Shown piece by piece: positions 40,677 through 50,111 of a stretch of 64,000 nt of DNA. The stretch covers positions 372,001-436,000 of the forward strand of contig JADKIA010000031.1 of NCBI GenBank assembly GCA_016721465.1, read 5' to 3'. Position 1 is the stretch's first letter, and each line of letters opens with the position of its first letter. The translations under genes were made by a program, and so were the position numbers. Under the pieces are notes generated by a model. It did not search any database. It saw only the letters and a list, made by a program, of their open reading frames with translations, and was not told the DNA's origin. This DNA is from Ideonella sp. GTDB lineage: Bacteria > Pseudomonadota > Gammaproteobacteria > Burkholderiales > Burkholderiaceae_C.

Positions 40677-41201
40677 ATGGCCAACAAGGAAGCGCTGCGC
40701 GAACTTCAGAACCGCTTGGCGGAGCGCATGAAGGCCGTGCGCACCGAGAAGCCGGGGTTGTCCTGGCTGGCGGTGGACTGTGCGGGCCAGGGGCTGCTGT
40801 TTCCGTTGCAGCAGGCCGGCGAGATCTTCGAATCGCAGGGCCTGCTGCCGGTGCCCCACGCGCGGCCTTGGCTGATGGGTGTGGCCAACCTGCGGGGTGG
40901 GCTGTACACGGTGGTCGATCTGGGCGCCTTCCTTGGCTTGCGTGCGGCGCGGCAAGGCGCGGCACCGGACCATCAACGCCTGGTCGCCTTCAATGCCGCC
41001 TTGGGCCTGAATTGCGCGATGCTGGTGGATCGTCTGGAAGGCTTGCGCCACGCGGTCGACCTGCAGCGCGAACCGGACGATGGTGGAGCACGGCCGGCCT
41101 TTGCTGGAAGCCGCTGGAAGGACGCAACGGGGCGGGTCTGGCAGGAGATTGCCTTGGCCGAACTCGCATCGAACGGGATGTTTCTGGAAATCGCAGGCTG
41201 A
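40677..41201 (+). CDS. pilI: twitching motility CheW-like coupling protein PilI
   Basis: A 174-residue CheW-domain protein that couples the receptor PilJ to the kinase ChpA/PilL. The N-terminal LQNRLAERMKAVRTEKPGLSWLAV leads into the CheW beta-barrel, with VPHARPWLMGVANLRGGLYTVVDL as the signature region. Length and position between pilH and pilJ are normal. Confidence 0.93.
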   Translation: MANKEALRELQNRLAERMKAVRTEKPGLSWLAVDCAGQGLLFPLQQAGEIFESQGLLPVPHARPWLMGVANLRGGLYTVVDLGAFLGLRAARQGAAPDHQRLVAFNAALGLNCAMLVDRLEGLRHAVDLQREPDDGGARPAFAGSRWKDATGRVWQEIALAELASNGMFLEIAG

Positions 41202-41263
41202 AGAGCCGGTGGTGGCGACGGTCGGTCCACGGCCGCAGCGACGTGTGAACGAGAGGGATAGTC

Positions 41264-43603
41264 ATGGGCTTGCTGGACAAACTCAAGGGCAAAGGTCGCG
41301 GCAGGGATGGCGCCGGGCCGAGCGCACCAATGGGATTCGATGAGATGCAGGCCGAGGTCGATGCCAAGGGCGACGTGCCGCTCATCGGCCCGGGTTCGCA
41401 CCAGGATTCGATCTCGGGCCCCGACACACACGGTGGCGCCACGCAATCGGATACCTCCATCATTTCCGAAGCGGCGCCGTCCGAGATGGCCCAGGATTTC
41501 GTGGATTCGCGCTTGACCGCCGGTGCGGCCTCGGCAGTGGCGGCCGGCGTGGCGTTGCCCTTCATTGGCGAACGACCGCCTGCCCAGCAGCAACGCATTC
41601 TGGGCGGGATGATGTTGGCTGGCTTGCTGCTGCTGGTGCTGACCGTGGCGCTGGCCTTTGCGTCGGCCAATCGCAACGCCACGCAGGTGGCTGCCACCGG
41701 TCAGTCCTTGATGCAATCGCAGCGCCTGGCCAAGGCCGTGTCGCAGGCGCTGGTGGGCAGTGCGCAGTCCTTTCCAGAAGTGAAGGAATCGGTGGAAGTG
41801 CTGGGCCGCAACATGCGCGGCCTGCGCAATGGCGACGCGGACGTGTCGTCGGCACCTGGCTCGGTGCAGGAGTTGCTCGAACCCTTGATGCCGTTGGTCG
41901 AGCGAGCCGAGAAGAGCGCCGGCCAGGTGATGGCACAGCAAAAGACGCTCACGCAAGTGGGCGAGGCGTTGCGCACGATCAACCGGCAATCGTCCGACCT
42001 GCTGGAAACCGCCGAGACGATCAACTCGCTGAAGCTGCAGCAGAACGCCGGCCCGGCCGAGTTGTCGGCGGTGGGCCAGCTGGTGATGCTGACCCAGCGC
42101 ATCGGCAAGAGCGCGAACGAATTCCTCACGATGGAGGGCGTGAGCCCCGAGGCCGTCTTCCTGCTCGGCAAGGACTTGAACGCCTTCCGCGAGATCGCCG
42201 AGGGCGTGCTCAATGGCAATGCCGAATTGCGCCTGCCGGGTACGCGTGACCCGCAGACCAAGGAACGCCTGCAGCAGTTGATCAAGCAATACGAACAGAC
42301 CCGCACCCAGGCCAGTGCGATCCTGGGCAACCTGCAAGGCCTGGTCACCTCGCGCGAGGCCCAGGTGGTGGTGCTTCGCGACAGCGAGCCGCTGCGCAAG
42401 GGCCTGGAGTCCGTGCAGGACCAGTTGGCCCGCGTCGGTGGCTTCAGCCTGGTTCACGTGCTGGGCATGTTGCTGGCGGTGCTGCTGCTGGTGGCCGGTG
42501 GTTGGGGTTTCTTGCGGCTCTACGTGGCCGACCAATCGCAGCGCGCGCTGCTCGCCGAAGGCCAGCGTCTTGAAGCCGAGCGCCAGGAGCTCGAAGCCAA
42601 ACGCGTGAACGACGCGAACCAGGCGGCCATCTTGCGACTCATGAACGAGCTGCAGCTGGTGGCCGAGGGCGACCTGACGCAGCAGGCCACGGTGACCGAG
42701 GACATCACCGGCGCCATTGCCGACTCGGTGAACTACACCGTGGAAGAGTTGCGCACGCTGGTGTCGCAGGTGCAGAACACGGTGACCCGCGTGACGGACA
42801 CGACGGCGCAGGTGGAGAACACCTCCACCGAACTGTTGGCCGCATCGGACGAGCAATTGCGCGAGATTCGCGAAACCGGCGAGTCGGTGCTGCAGATGGC
42901 CACTCGAATCAACCAGGTGTCGGCGCAGGCGCAGCACACGGCCCAGGTGGCTCGGCAATCGCTGAGCGCAGCCGAATCGGGCCTGACCGCCGTGCAGAAC
43001 TCCATCGGCGGCATGAACTCCATCCGCGACCAGATCCAGGAGACGTCCAAGCGCATCAAGCGGCTGGGAGAGTCGTCGCAGGAGATCGGCGAAATCACCG
43101 AACTGATCTCGGACATCACCGAGCAGACCAACGTGCTGGCCTTGAACGCCGCCATCCAGGCGGCTTCGGCCGGAGAAGCTGGACGTGGTTTCTCCGTGGT
43201 GGCCGAGGAGGTGCAGCGCTTGGCAGAACGCTCGGCAGACGCCACGCGCCAGATCTCGGCGCTGGTCAAGACCATTCAGACCGACACGCAGGATGCCGTG
43301 TCGGCGATGGCCCGATCCACGCAGGGCGTGGTGGACGGCGCCCGACTGTCCGATGCCACCGGCTCGGCACTGGGCGACATCGACCGGGTGACCCGCCAAC
43401 TCGCCGAACTGATCGAGAACATCTCGAAGCAGGCCCTGCAGGAAGCCGACTCGGCCAACGTGGTGGCCAGCAACATCCAGCACATCTTTGCGGTGACCGA
43501 GCAGGCGGGCGAGGGCACACGATCCACGGCCCAGATGGTGCGTGAGTTGTCGCGATCGGCCGAAGAGCTGAAGCAATCGGTAGCCCGGTTCAAGATCGGT
43601 TGA
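41264..43603 (+). CDS. pilJ: methyl-accepting chemotaxis protein PilJ (long N-terminal form)
   Basis: A 779-residue receptor for the Pil-Chp system. It has a cytoplasmic N-terminal extension of about 110 residues (Gly/Lys-rich start, then acidic), TM1 at about 112-133, a periplasmic domain with PilJ-type repeats (TLTQVGEALRTINRQSSDLLE; LTQRIGKSANEFL) at about 134-395, TM2 at about 396-420, a HAMP-like stretch, and a signalling hairpin near 613-660 with EQTNVLALNAAIQAASAGEAG. Pseudomonas PilJ has a much shorter N-terminus. RBS GAGAGGGA precedes the ATG. Confidence 0.96.
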   Translation: MGLLDKLKGKGRGRDGAGPSAPMGFDEMQAEVDAKGDVPLIGPGSHQDSISGPDTHGGATQSDTSIISEAAPSEMAQDFVDSRLTAGAASAVAAGVALPFIGERPPAQQQRILGGMMLAGLLLLVLTVALAFASANRNATQVAATGQSLMQSQRLAKAVSQALVGSAQSFPEVKESVEVLGRNMRGLRNGDADVSSAPGSVQELLEPLMPLVERAEKSAGQVMAQQKTLTQVGEALRTINRQSSDLLETAETINSLKLQQNAGPAELSAVGQLVMLTQRIGKSANEFLTMEGVSPEAVFLLGKDLNAFREIAEGVLNGNAELRLPGTRDPQTKERLQQLIKQYEQTRTQASAILGNLQGLVTSREAQVVVLRDSEPLRKGLESVQDQLARVGGFSLVHVLGMLLAVLLLVAGGWGFLRLYVADQSQRALLAEGQRLEAERQELEAKRVNDANQAAILRLMNELQLVAEGDLTQQATVTEDITGAIADSVNYTVEELRTLVSQVQNTVTRVTDTTAQVENTSTELLAASDEQLREIRETGESVLQMATRINQVSAQAQHTAQVARQSLSAAESGLTAVQNSIGGMNSIRDQIQETSKRIKRLGESSQEIGEITELISDITEQTNVLALNAAIQAASAGEAGRGFSVVAEEVQRLAERSADATRQISALVKTIQTDTQDAVSAMARSTQGVVDGARLSDATGSALGDIDRVTRQLAELIENISKQALQEADSANVVASNIQHIFAVTEQAGEGTRSTAQMVRELSRSAEELKQSVARFKIG

Positions 43604-43625
43604 TTGACAAGGCGCGGCACAACGC

Positions 43626-46600
43626 ATGGCCAACCAGCCGGAGCAAGGCATGAAGGAAGACCTCAGCGCACTGGCCTGGGTCTCGGATGAGGTGCGTCGG
43701 TCACTCGAAGCCGCGCTGACCGCGCTGCGGCGCTGCCTGAAGGAAGTCGAATCCGCAGGCGCATCCGACTTGTCGACCGTCGACCCATCCGCACTTCGGC
43801 AGGTGCGAGCGCAGATCCATCAGAGCGTGGGCGCGCTGGAGCTCGTCGGCATGGGTTTCGCGGCGCAGCCTCTGCGTGCGGCCGAGGCCGCCGTGCATCG
43901 ACTGGCTTCCAAGACCTCCCTGATCACGCCGGCGGCCGTCAAGACCATCGAGCGCTGCGCCTATGCCCTGCTGGACTTCCTGACGCGCAAGCTGGCAGGC
44001 AAGAGCGTTTCACCGCTGTCGATGTTTCCGCAGTACCGTGCCGTGCAGGAGTTGGCCGGTGCCACAAGAGCGCACCCGGCCGACCTGTGGGCGCATGAGT
44101 GGCAGTGGCGCACGGTTCCTGCCGATGGGCGGCCGACCGCCGCACCGCGAGCGTCCGACGCGTCCGCGATCGGGCAGTTCGAGATCGAGATGCTGGCCAT
44201 CATGCGCGGCCGCCCCAGCGCCGCAGAACGCCTGTGCGACCTGTGCGACGGATTGGCCATGGGCGTCCAGGGCAACCTCACCTCGCTGTGGCAGTTGGCG
44301 GCGGCTTTCTTCGAGGCCCAGACCGATGGCCTGCTGAGTTTTGACCTGCACGCCAAGCGAGTGGCCTCGCGCTTGCTGGCGCAGTTGCGCGCCGGCGCGC
44401 AAGGCCAGGCGTCGGATCGGTTGGCGCAGGACCTGCTTTTCTTCTGCGCGCAAGTGGCCCCGACCGATGATCATCCGGCCGGCCCTCGGCTGGAGGCCGT
44501 ACGCGAGGCCTACGGGCTGGTGGACGAGACGCCCGTGGACTACCAGGCCTCCCAGTTGGGCCAGTTCGATCCGGCCCTGCTTGCGCTGGCGCGAAAGCGT
44601 GTGTCGGCGGCCAAGGAGGTGTGGTCGGCGGTGGCCTCAGGCGACCTGGCGCGTCTGCCGGGCCTGGCCGAGCCGTTTTCACTGGTGGGCGAATCCCTCG
44701 GACGCCTGTACCCCGAAGGCGCCAGCATGGCGCAATCGCTGCAGGCGGTGGTGTCTCATTGCCAAGCCCCGAACGCTTCGCCGTCACCAGAGCTGGCGAT
44801 GGAGGTGGCCACCGTCCTGTTGTTCATTGAAGCCTCGCTCGACGATGCCGACTTCAGCCATCCGGAGATGCCGGCCCGCGTGCGGCGGCTGGCCGAGCGG
44901 CTGGACCGTGTTCGGCAAGGGCAGGACCCCGGTGCGCTTGAGCTGTGGATGGAGGAGCTCTACCGGCGTGTGTCGGACCGCCAGACCATGGGCAACGTGG
45001 TGCATGAGCTGCGCGCCTCGCTGTCCGAGGTCGAGAAGCAGATCGACCAGTACTTCCGCAATCCAGCCCAGCGCGAGGTGCTGATTCCAGTGCCGGCGCA
45101 GTTGTCGGCGATGCGCGGTGTGCTGTCGCTGCTGGACCTGCAGCATGCCTCGCAGGCCGTGGTGCGCATGCGCGACGATGTCGATGCCCTCGCCAACACC
45201 GAGGTGGATCCCGAGCGCGCCATCCAGACGGGCACGTTCGATCGCTTGGCCGACAACCTTGGCGCACTGAGTTTCCTGATCGACATGGTCAGCGTCCAAC
45301 CGCAGACGGCCAAATCGCTGTTCCGCTTCGACCCGTCCACCGGCATGCTCAAGGCGACGATGCATCGCGCCGAGCGCCCCAGCGGCTTCAGCGGATTCGA
45401 TGTGTTGAGCGCCGAGCAGCCCGCCTTGGTGGATCAGGTCCAGAACATCGTCGACGAGGCTTCGCGTCCGGAGGCCGACCCGCAGATGCTGGAGCGGGAG
45501 TTGGGGCGCCTGTCGCTGCAAGCTCATGCGGCCGACCAGACCGGTTTGGCCGAATTGGCCAGTCGCGCACAGACGACCCTGGCACGCGCCACCGGCGCCG
45601 ACGACATCGAGGCGGCCCGCCAACAGCTGGCGGACTCGATCCAGGAATATGTCGCCACCAGCGAAACGCCTTTGCCTGAGCCGACCGAGGCGCCGCGCCC
45701 GGTGCCGCCCCCGGGCCCGCCCGTGGCGCCCGGCCAGACCGGCCTGGAAGACGACGCCGAGATGCGTGAGATCTTCCTGGAAGAAGCGCGTGAAGTGGTC
45801 GAGACCGCGCGTGGCGGACTGGATGACCTGCGCCAGCGGCCGACCGACTTGGGCGCGATGACCGTGGTGCGTCGGGCCTTCCACACGCTCAAGGGCAGCG
45901 CGCGAATGGTCGGCCTGCGCGATTTTGGCGAGGCGGCCTGGGCCTGCGAGCAGCTGTTCAACGCACGCCTGGCCGATTCCGTGCCGGCGGATGCCGACCT
46001 GCGCGGATTCAGCGCCGAAGTGCTCGAGCATTTCAGGCGCTGGGTCGACGCGATTGAATCGAACACCGCTGGCGGCTTCGACCCAGCGCCCGTCGTTCGC
46101 GCCGCCGACACCTTGCGGCTGGAGCAGCGCTGGCTTCCGCTGGCGCTTGCAACGCAGGCGGCGCCGGTCGTGCTGCCAACGCCGGCGCCCGAGCCACCCG
46201 CTTCGCCTGAGTCAGAGCTTGCACCGGTGCAGCGCTTTGGCGAGCTGCAGTTTCACATTCCGGACCTGCCGACCGCGGCCGACCTGGACCTCGGCGCCGG
46301 CCTGGCACCAGCGCAGCCTGAACCCGTGATGGCCGGCGCCACGCCTGTGCTGGATCTGCCCCCGTTGCAGGTCCCCTCCGAGCCGATCGAAGCCCAGGAG
46401 TTGACGCTGAATCTCGATTCGGCCGTGACACCGCCTGACGTCGTTGCGGCGCTGCCCGAAGGCCTGATCAGCCTCGATCTCGACGAATTGGAAGCCGCCA
46501 CCGAAGTGCCGGCTCAGCCCGAGGTGATCGAGTCCTTTGAACTGGACCTGTCGATGCTGGAGGGGCTTGCGCCACCAGCCGCGCCGGTGCCCGCAGATTT

Positions 46601-49600
46601 CGCACCCATCCCTGCCGTCGACGGTTGGGACGTGGCGCCCGACGTCTCGCCGATCCAGCACGACGAGTTGGCCGCACCTGAGCCTGTGGTTCATCCGCAG
46701 CCCCAATTCGCCCCTGTGCCTGGTGCGATGGTGCCGACCATTGCCTACCATCGCGAGGAACCCGACACCCTGCCGTTGGCGGCGATGAGCCCGGCGCCCG
46801 AGTCGCCACCTGCGACCTCCGACGAGCCGCCGGCCGTGGTCGAGGACGCCGAGGACGAGCCAGTCAAGGTCATCGGCGACTTGCGCGTCAGCATTCCCCT
46901 GTTCAACATCTTCCTGAACGAAGCCGACGAGCTGTCGCGGCACTTGTGCACCGACATGGCCGAGTGGCTGCACGAGTTGCATCGTCCGCCTGGTGACACG
47001 GCGACGGTGCTGGCGCACTCGCTGGCGGGCAATTCGGCCACCGTGGGATACAGCGAACTGTCGCAGTTGGCCCGCCTGCTCGAGCATTCGCTGGCACGGG
47101 CCAATGGCCGCACAGTGGGTCGCCCGGAAGACGCGGAGGTGTTCAACGCTGCCGCCGAGGAGATCCGGCGCCTGCTGCACCAGTTCGCGGCCGGCTTCCT
47201 GGTATCGCCTGACCCGGCGCTGATGCAGCGCCTGGCCGACCTGGAGCACGCCCCGATCGACGAGGCCCTGACCGCCGACGAGCTCGACCTTTCGCTGGAC
47301 GACATGGCCGAGGATGTGACCATCATCGAGCGGGTGTCCGAGCCGGAGGAATTGCTGCTGGAGCCTGAGCCGTTCGCCGCGATGGCCGCAGAGCCTGTGG
47401 CTGCCGAGCCCATCGAGGACGATGCGCAGCACATCGAGTTGCCGATCACGGCAGAGCCCGAGCCGCTTGCCTTGCCGCAGGCCGTGGAGGGCGTCTTCGA
47501 GCAATTGGGACAGCCTTCGCTGATGCCCTTTGTGGCCCAGGTCGAGGCATCGCCTTTTGGTGTCGCGGTCCGAAGCGACCTCCGTTCGGATGCCCAGGTC
47601 GACGAACTGGACCTGGAGGACGACCTCGATGTCGAGGACGCCATCGACGTCGAGCTGTTCCCGATCTTCGACGAGGAGGCTTCCGAGCTGTTGCCGCAAT
47701 TGCAGACGCGATTGCGCGATTGGGCTCGGCAGCCCAGCGACACGGCATCAGCCTCGGCCTGCTTGCGCACGCTGCACACCTTGAAGGGCGGCGCTCGCCT
47801 GGCCGGTGCCATGCGCCTTGGCGAGATGGCGCATCGGCTCGAAACGGCCATCGCGCAACTGCATGCAGGCGGTCTGGCCGACACCCTGGCCGTGGAGCGC
47901 CTGGTGGGCAAGGCCGACACACTGGAGAGCCGCCTCGAAGCGCTCAGAGGCATGGACTTCGGCACCCTGCCATCGACGCCGGCGCAGGTGCCCATCTCGC
48001 GGGTGCCGGAGCGCGCGTCGGCGCTGCTGCCCTTGGTGCCCGTGTCGGTGGAAACGGCAGAGCGTCCGACGACGTCGAGCGGCTTCACCCCATCGCTTGC
48101 TGCACCTGCCGCGGCCGCCGTGTCGCCGGCCACGGCTGCCGCCAGCACGCCGCAGGTGGCGATCGATTGGTCGCGATTCGCGACCAATGTCGACGCCGAG
48201 GCCTTGCAAGCCACCGCATCGGCGGGTGTTTCGAGCCACAGCGCGGTCGTGCGCGTGCGTGCCCCCTTGCTCGATCGCCTGGTGAATCACGCTGGCGAGG
48301 TGAGCATCACACGGGCGCGCATCGAGGCCGACGTGGCGCAGATGAAGACCGCGCTTGGCGATCTGACCGACAACCTGGAACGCCTGCGCAGCCAATTGCG
48401 CGACATCGAGCTGCAGGCCGAAACCCAGATCGGCACCCGCATGGAAGCGGCCCGCGCTGCGGCCCAGCAGTTCGATCCACTCGAGATGGACCGCTTCACG
48501 CGCTTCCAGGAATTGACACGGATGATGGCCGAGTCGGTGAACGACGTGGCCACGGTGCAGCGCGGGCTGCGGCGCACGCTGCAGTCGGCCGAGGATGACC
48601 TGGCCCAGCAGGCCCGGCTCACACGCGACCTGCAGGACGACCTGCTGCGAACCCGCATGGTTGAATTCGACGGCTTGTCCGAGCGCTTGTACCGTGTGGT
48701 GCGCCAAGCGGCGAAGGAAACCGGCAAACAGGTGCGCCTGGACATCAGCGGCGGCAACATCGAGATCGACCGCGGCGTGCTGGACCGCATGACCGGCGCG
48801 TTCGAGCACCTGTTGCGCAACAGCGTGGTCCATGGCGTCGAGCCGCCCGCTCGACGGGCGGCCCTGGGCAAGGAGGCGGTGGGCCAGATCGCCATCGGTG
48901 TGGCGCAAGAGGCCAACGAAGTGGTGATCGACTTCCGCGACGACGGCGCCGGGCTCGACCTGCGCCGCATCCAGGACAAGGCCATGGCCATGGGCTTGTT
49001 GCCCGAAGGCGCGCCGGCCAGCGAGGCCGAACTCGCAGCATTGATTTTCCATGCCGGGTTCAGCACGGCCGAGCAAGTCACCGGCCTGGCGGGGCGCGGC
49101 GTCGGCATGGACGTGGTCCGGTCCGACGTGGCCGCCATGGGTGGGCGCATCGAAACCGCCACGGCCGCAGACCAGGGCACGAGTTTCCGGCTGGTGCTGC
49201 CCTTGACCACTGCCGTCACGCAGGTGGTGATGATGCGCTGCGGCGACCTGGTCGTGGCGGTACCGTCCACACTGATCGAGATCGTGCGACGCGTGCCAGC
49301 CTCTGAACTGCGCAGCCTGTATGAGCGCGGTGTCTACCTGCACAACGGCGTGGAGCTACCGTTCTACTGGCTGGCTGCATTGCTGCAGGGCTCGGCGCAT
49401 GGTGCTGCCGGCAGCGGGCGTACCGTGCCGGTGGTGGTGATCCGCAGCGCGGCGCAGCGCATCGTGCTGCACGTGGACGAGGTGTTGGGCAACCAGGAAG
49501 TGGTGGTCAAGAACCTTGGCACGCAGTTGTCGCGGCTGCCTGGCTTGGCGGGCATGACGCTGCTGCCTTCGGGCGCTCCAGCGCTGATCTACAACCCGGT

Positions 49601-50087
49601 GGCCCTGGCCACCTTGTATGGACACTCGGCTCGCGCCGCCACGCTGGCTGCGCTGAGCGCCGCGCGTCACCAGGCCGACCATCCGTCGGAGGCGGTGCCG
49701 GTGAACCGTGCTCCGCTGGTGCTGGTGGTGGACGATTCGCTCACCGTGCGCCGTGTCACCCAGCGCCTGCTGGTGCGCGAGGGCTATCGCGTCGTGGTGG
49801 CCAAGGACGGGTTGGAAGGGCTGGAGCGTCTGGCCGAGGAGTTGCCCGCAGTGGTGTTGACCGACATCGAGATGCCGCGCATGGACGGCTTTGACTTGGT
49901 GCGCAACATGCGCATGGATGCCAAGCTGACCAAGTTGCCCATTGTGATGATCACTTCGCGCATTGCGCAGAAGCACCGGGACTACGCGGCCGAATTGGGT
50001 GTGAACCACTACCTCGGCAAACCCTACGTCGAAGAGGACTTGCTGGCACTGGTGGCCAAGTACACAGGCAAGTCGGCGATGGCCTGA
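43626..50087 (+). CDS. pilL: ChpA/PilL hybrid chemosensory histidine kinase with multiple Hpt domains
   Basis: A 2153-residue cytoplasmic kinase. The N-terminal half (about 1-560) is FimL/degenerate-Hpt-like with QIHQSVGALELVG (His65, Lys missing). Hpt-type sites follow: AFHTLKGSARMVG (His753), HSLAGNSATVGY (His1131, Lys replaced) and LHTLKGGARLAG (His1384). Linkers rich in Pro, Ala and Glu separate them (about 680-705, 850-1085, 1485-1515). The C-terminal part is CheA-like: dimerisation helices (about 1540-1660), an ATPase with LLRNSVVHG (Asn1732, His1736) and GRGVGMDVVRSDV, a CheW-like domain, and a receiver with VVDDSLTVRR (Asp2036-2037), phospho-acceptor Asp2080 and GKPY. It should phosphorylate PilG and PilH. 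Confidence 0.96.
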   Translation: MANQPEQGMKEDLSALAWVSDEVRRSLEAALTALRRCLKEVESAGASDLSTVDPSALRQVRAQIHQSVGALELVGMGFAAQPLRAAEAAVHRLASKTSLITPAAVKTIERCAYALLDFLTRKLAGKSVSPLSMFPQYRAVQELAGATRAHPADLWAHEWQWRTVPADGRPTAAPRASDASAIGQFEIEMLAIMRGRPSAAERLCDLCDGLAMGVQGNLTSLWQLAAAFFEAQTDGLLSFDLHAKRVASRLLAQLRAGAQGQASDRLAQDLLFFCAQVAPTDDHPAGPRLEAVREAYGLVDETPVDYQASQLGQFDPALLALARKRVSAAKEVWSAVASGDLARLPGLAEPFSLVGESLGRLYPEGASMAQSLQAVVSHCQAPNASPSPELAMEVATVLLFIEASLDDADFSHPEMPARVRRLAERLDRVRQGQDPGALELWMEELYRRVSDRQTMGNVVHELRASLSEVEKQIDQYFRNPAQREVLIPVPAQLSAMRGVLSLLDLQHASQAVVRMRDDVDALANTEVDPERAIQTGTFDRLADNLGALSFLIDMVSVQPQTAKSLFRFDPSTGMLKATMHRAERPSGFSGFDVLSAEQPALVDQVQNIVDEASRPEADPQMLERELGRLSLQAHAADQTGLAELASRAQTTLARATGADDIEAARQQLADSIQEYVATSETPLPEPTEAPRPVPPPGPPVAPGQTGLEDDAEMREIFLEEAREVVETARGGLDDLRQRPTDLGAMTVVRRAFHTLKGSARMVGLRDFGEAAWACEQLFNARLADSVPADADLRGFSAEVLEHFRRWVDAIESNTAGGFDPAPVVRAADTLRLEQRWLPLALATQAAPVVLPTPAPEPPASPESELAPVQRFGELQFHIPDLPTAADLDLGAGLAPAQPEPVMAGATPVLDLPPLQVPSEPIEAQELTLNLDSAVTPPDVVAALPEGLISLDLDELEAATEVPAQPEVIESFELDLSMLEGLAPPAAPVPADFAPIPAVDGWDVAPDVSPIQHDELAAPEPVVHPQPQFAPVPGAMVPTIAYHREEPDTLPLAAMSPAPESPPATSDEPPAVVEDAEDEPVKVIGDLRVSIPLFNIFLNEADELSRHLCTDMAEWLHELHRPPGDTATVLAHSLAGNSATVGYSELSQLARLLEHSLARANGRTVGRPEDAEVFNAAAEEIRRLLHQFAAGFLVSPDPALMQRLADLEHAPIDEALTADELDLSLDDMAEDVTIIERVSEPEELLLEPEPFAAMAAEPVAAEPIEDDAQHIELPITAEPEPLALPQAVEGVFEQLGQPSLMPFVAQVEASPFGVAVRSDLRSDAQVDELDLEDDLDVEDAIDVELFPIFDEEASELLPQLQTRLRDWARQPSDTASASACLRTLHTLKGGARLAGAMRLGEMAHRLETAIAQLHAGGLADTLAVERLVGKADTLESRLEALRGMDFGTLPSTPAQVPISRVPERASALLPLVPVSVETAERPTTSSGFTPSLAAPAAAAVSPATAAASTPQVAIDWSRFATNVDAEALQATASAGVSSHSAVVRVRAPLLDRLVNHAGEVSITRARIEADVAQMKTALGDLTDNLERLRSQLRDIELQAETQIGTRMEAARAAAQQFDPLEMDRFTRFQELTRMMAESVNDVATVQRGLRRTLQSAEDDLAQQARLTRDLQDDLLRTRMVEFDGLSERLYRVVRQAAKETGKQVRLDISGGNIEIDRGVLDRMTGAFEHLLRNSVVHGVEPPARRAALGKEAVGQIAIGVAQEANEVVIDFRDDGAGLDLRRIQDKAMAMGLLPEGAPASEAELAALIFHAGFSTAEQVTGLAGRGVGMDVVRSDVAAMGGRIETATAADQGTSFRLVLPLTTAVTQVVMMRCGDLVVAVPSTLIEIVRRVPASELRSLYERGVYLHNGVELPFYWLAALLQGSAHGAAGSGRTVPVVVIRSAAQRIVLHVDEVLGNQEVVVKNLGTQLSRLPGLAGMTLLPSGAPALIYNPVALATLYGHSARAATLAALSAARHQADHPSEAVPVNRAPLVLVVDDSLTVRRVTQRLLVREGYRVVVAKDGLEGLERLAEELPAVVLTDIEMPRMDGFDLVRNMRMDAKLTKLPIVMITSRIAQKHRDYAAELGVNHYLGKPYVEEDLLALVAKYTGKSAMA

Positions 50088-50111
50088 TGCGCGCACTGCG
50101 GAGCACGCGGC

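Noticed and set aside
40973..43651. An 892-codon minus-strand frame opposite pilI/pilJ, rich in His, Leu and Gln.
   Set aside because: It mirrors the coding pattern of pilJ and has no start signals or family motifs; a shadow of the real gene.
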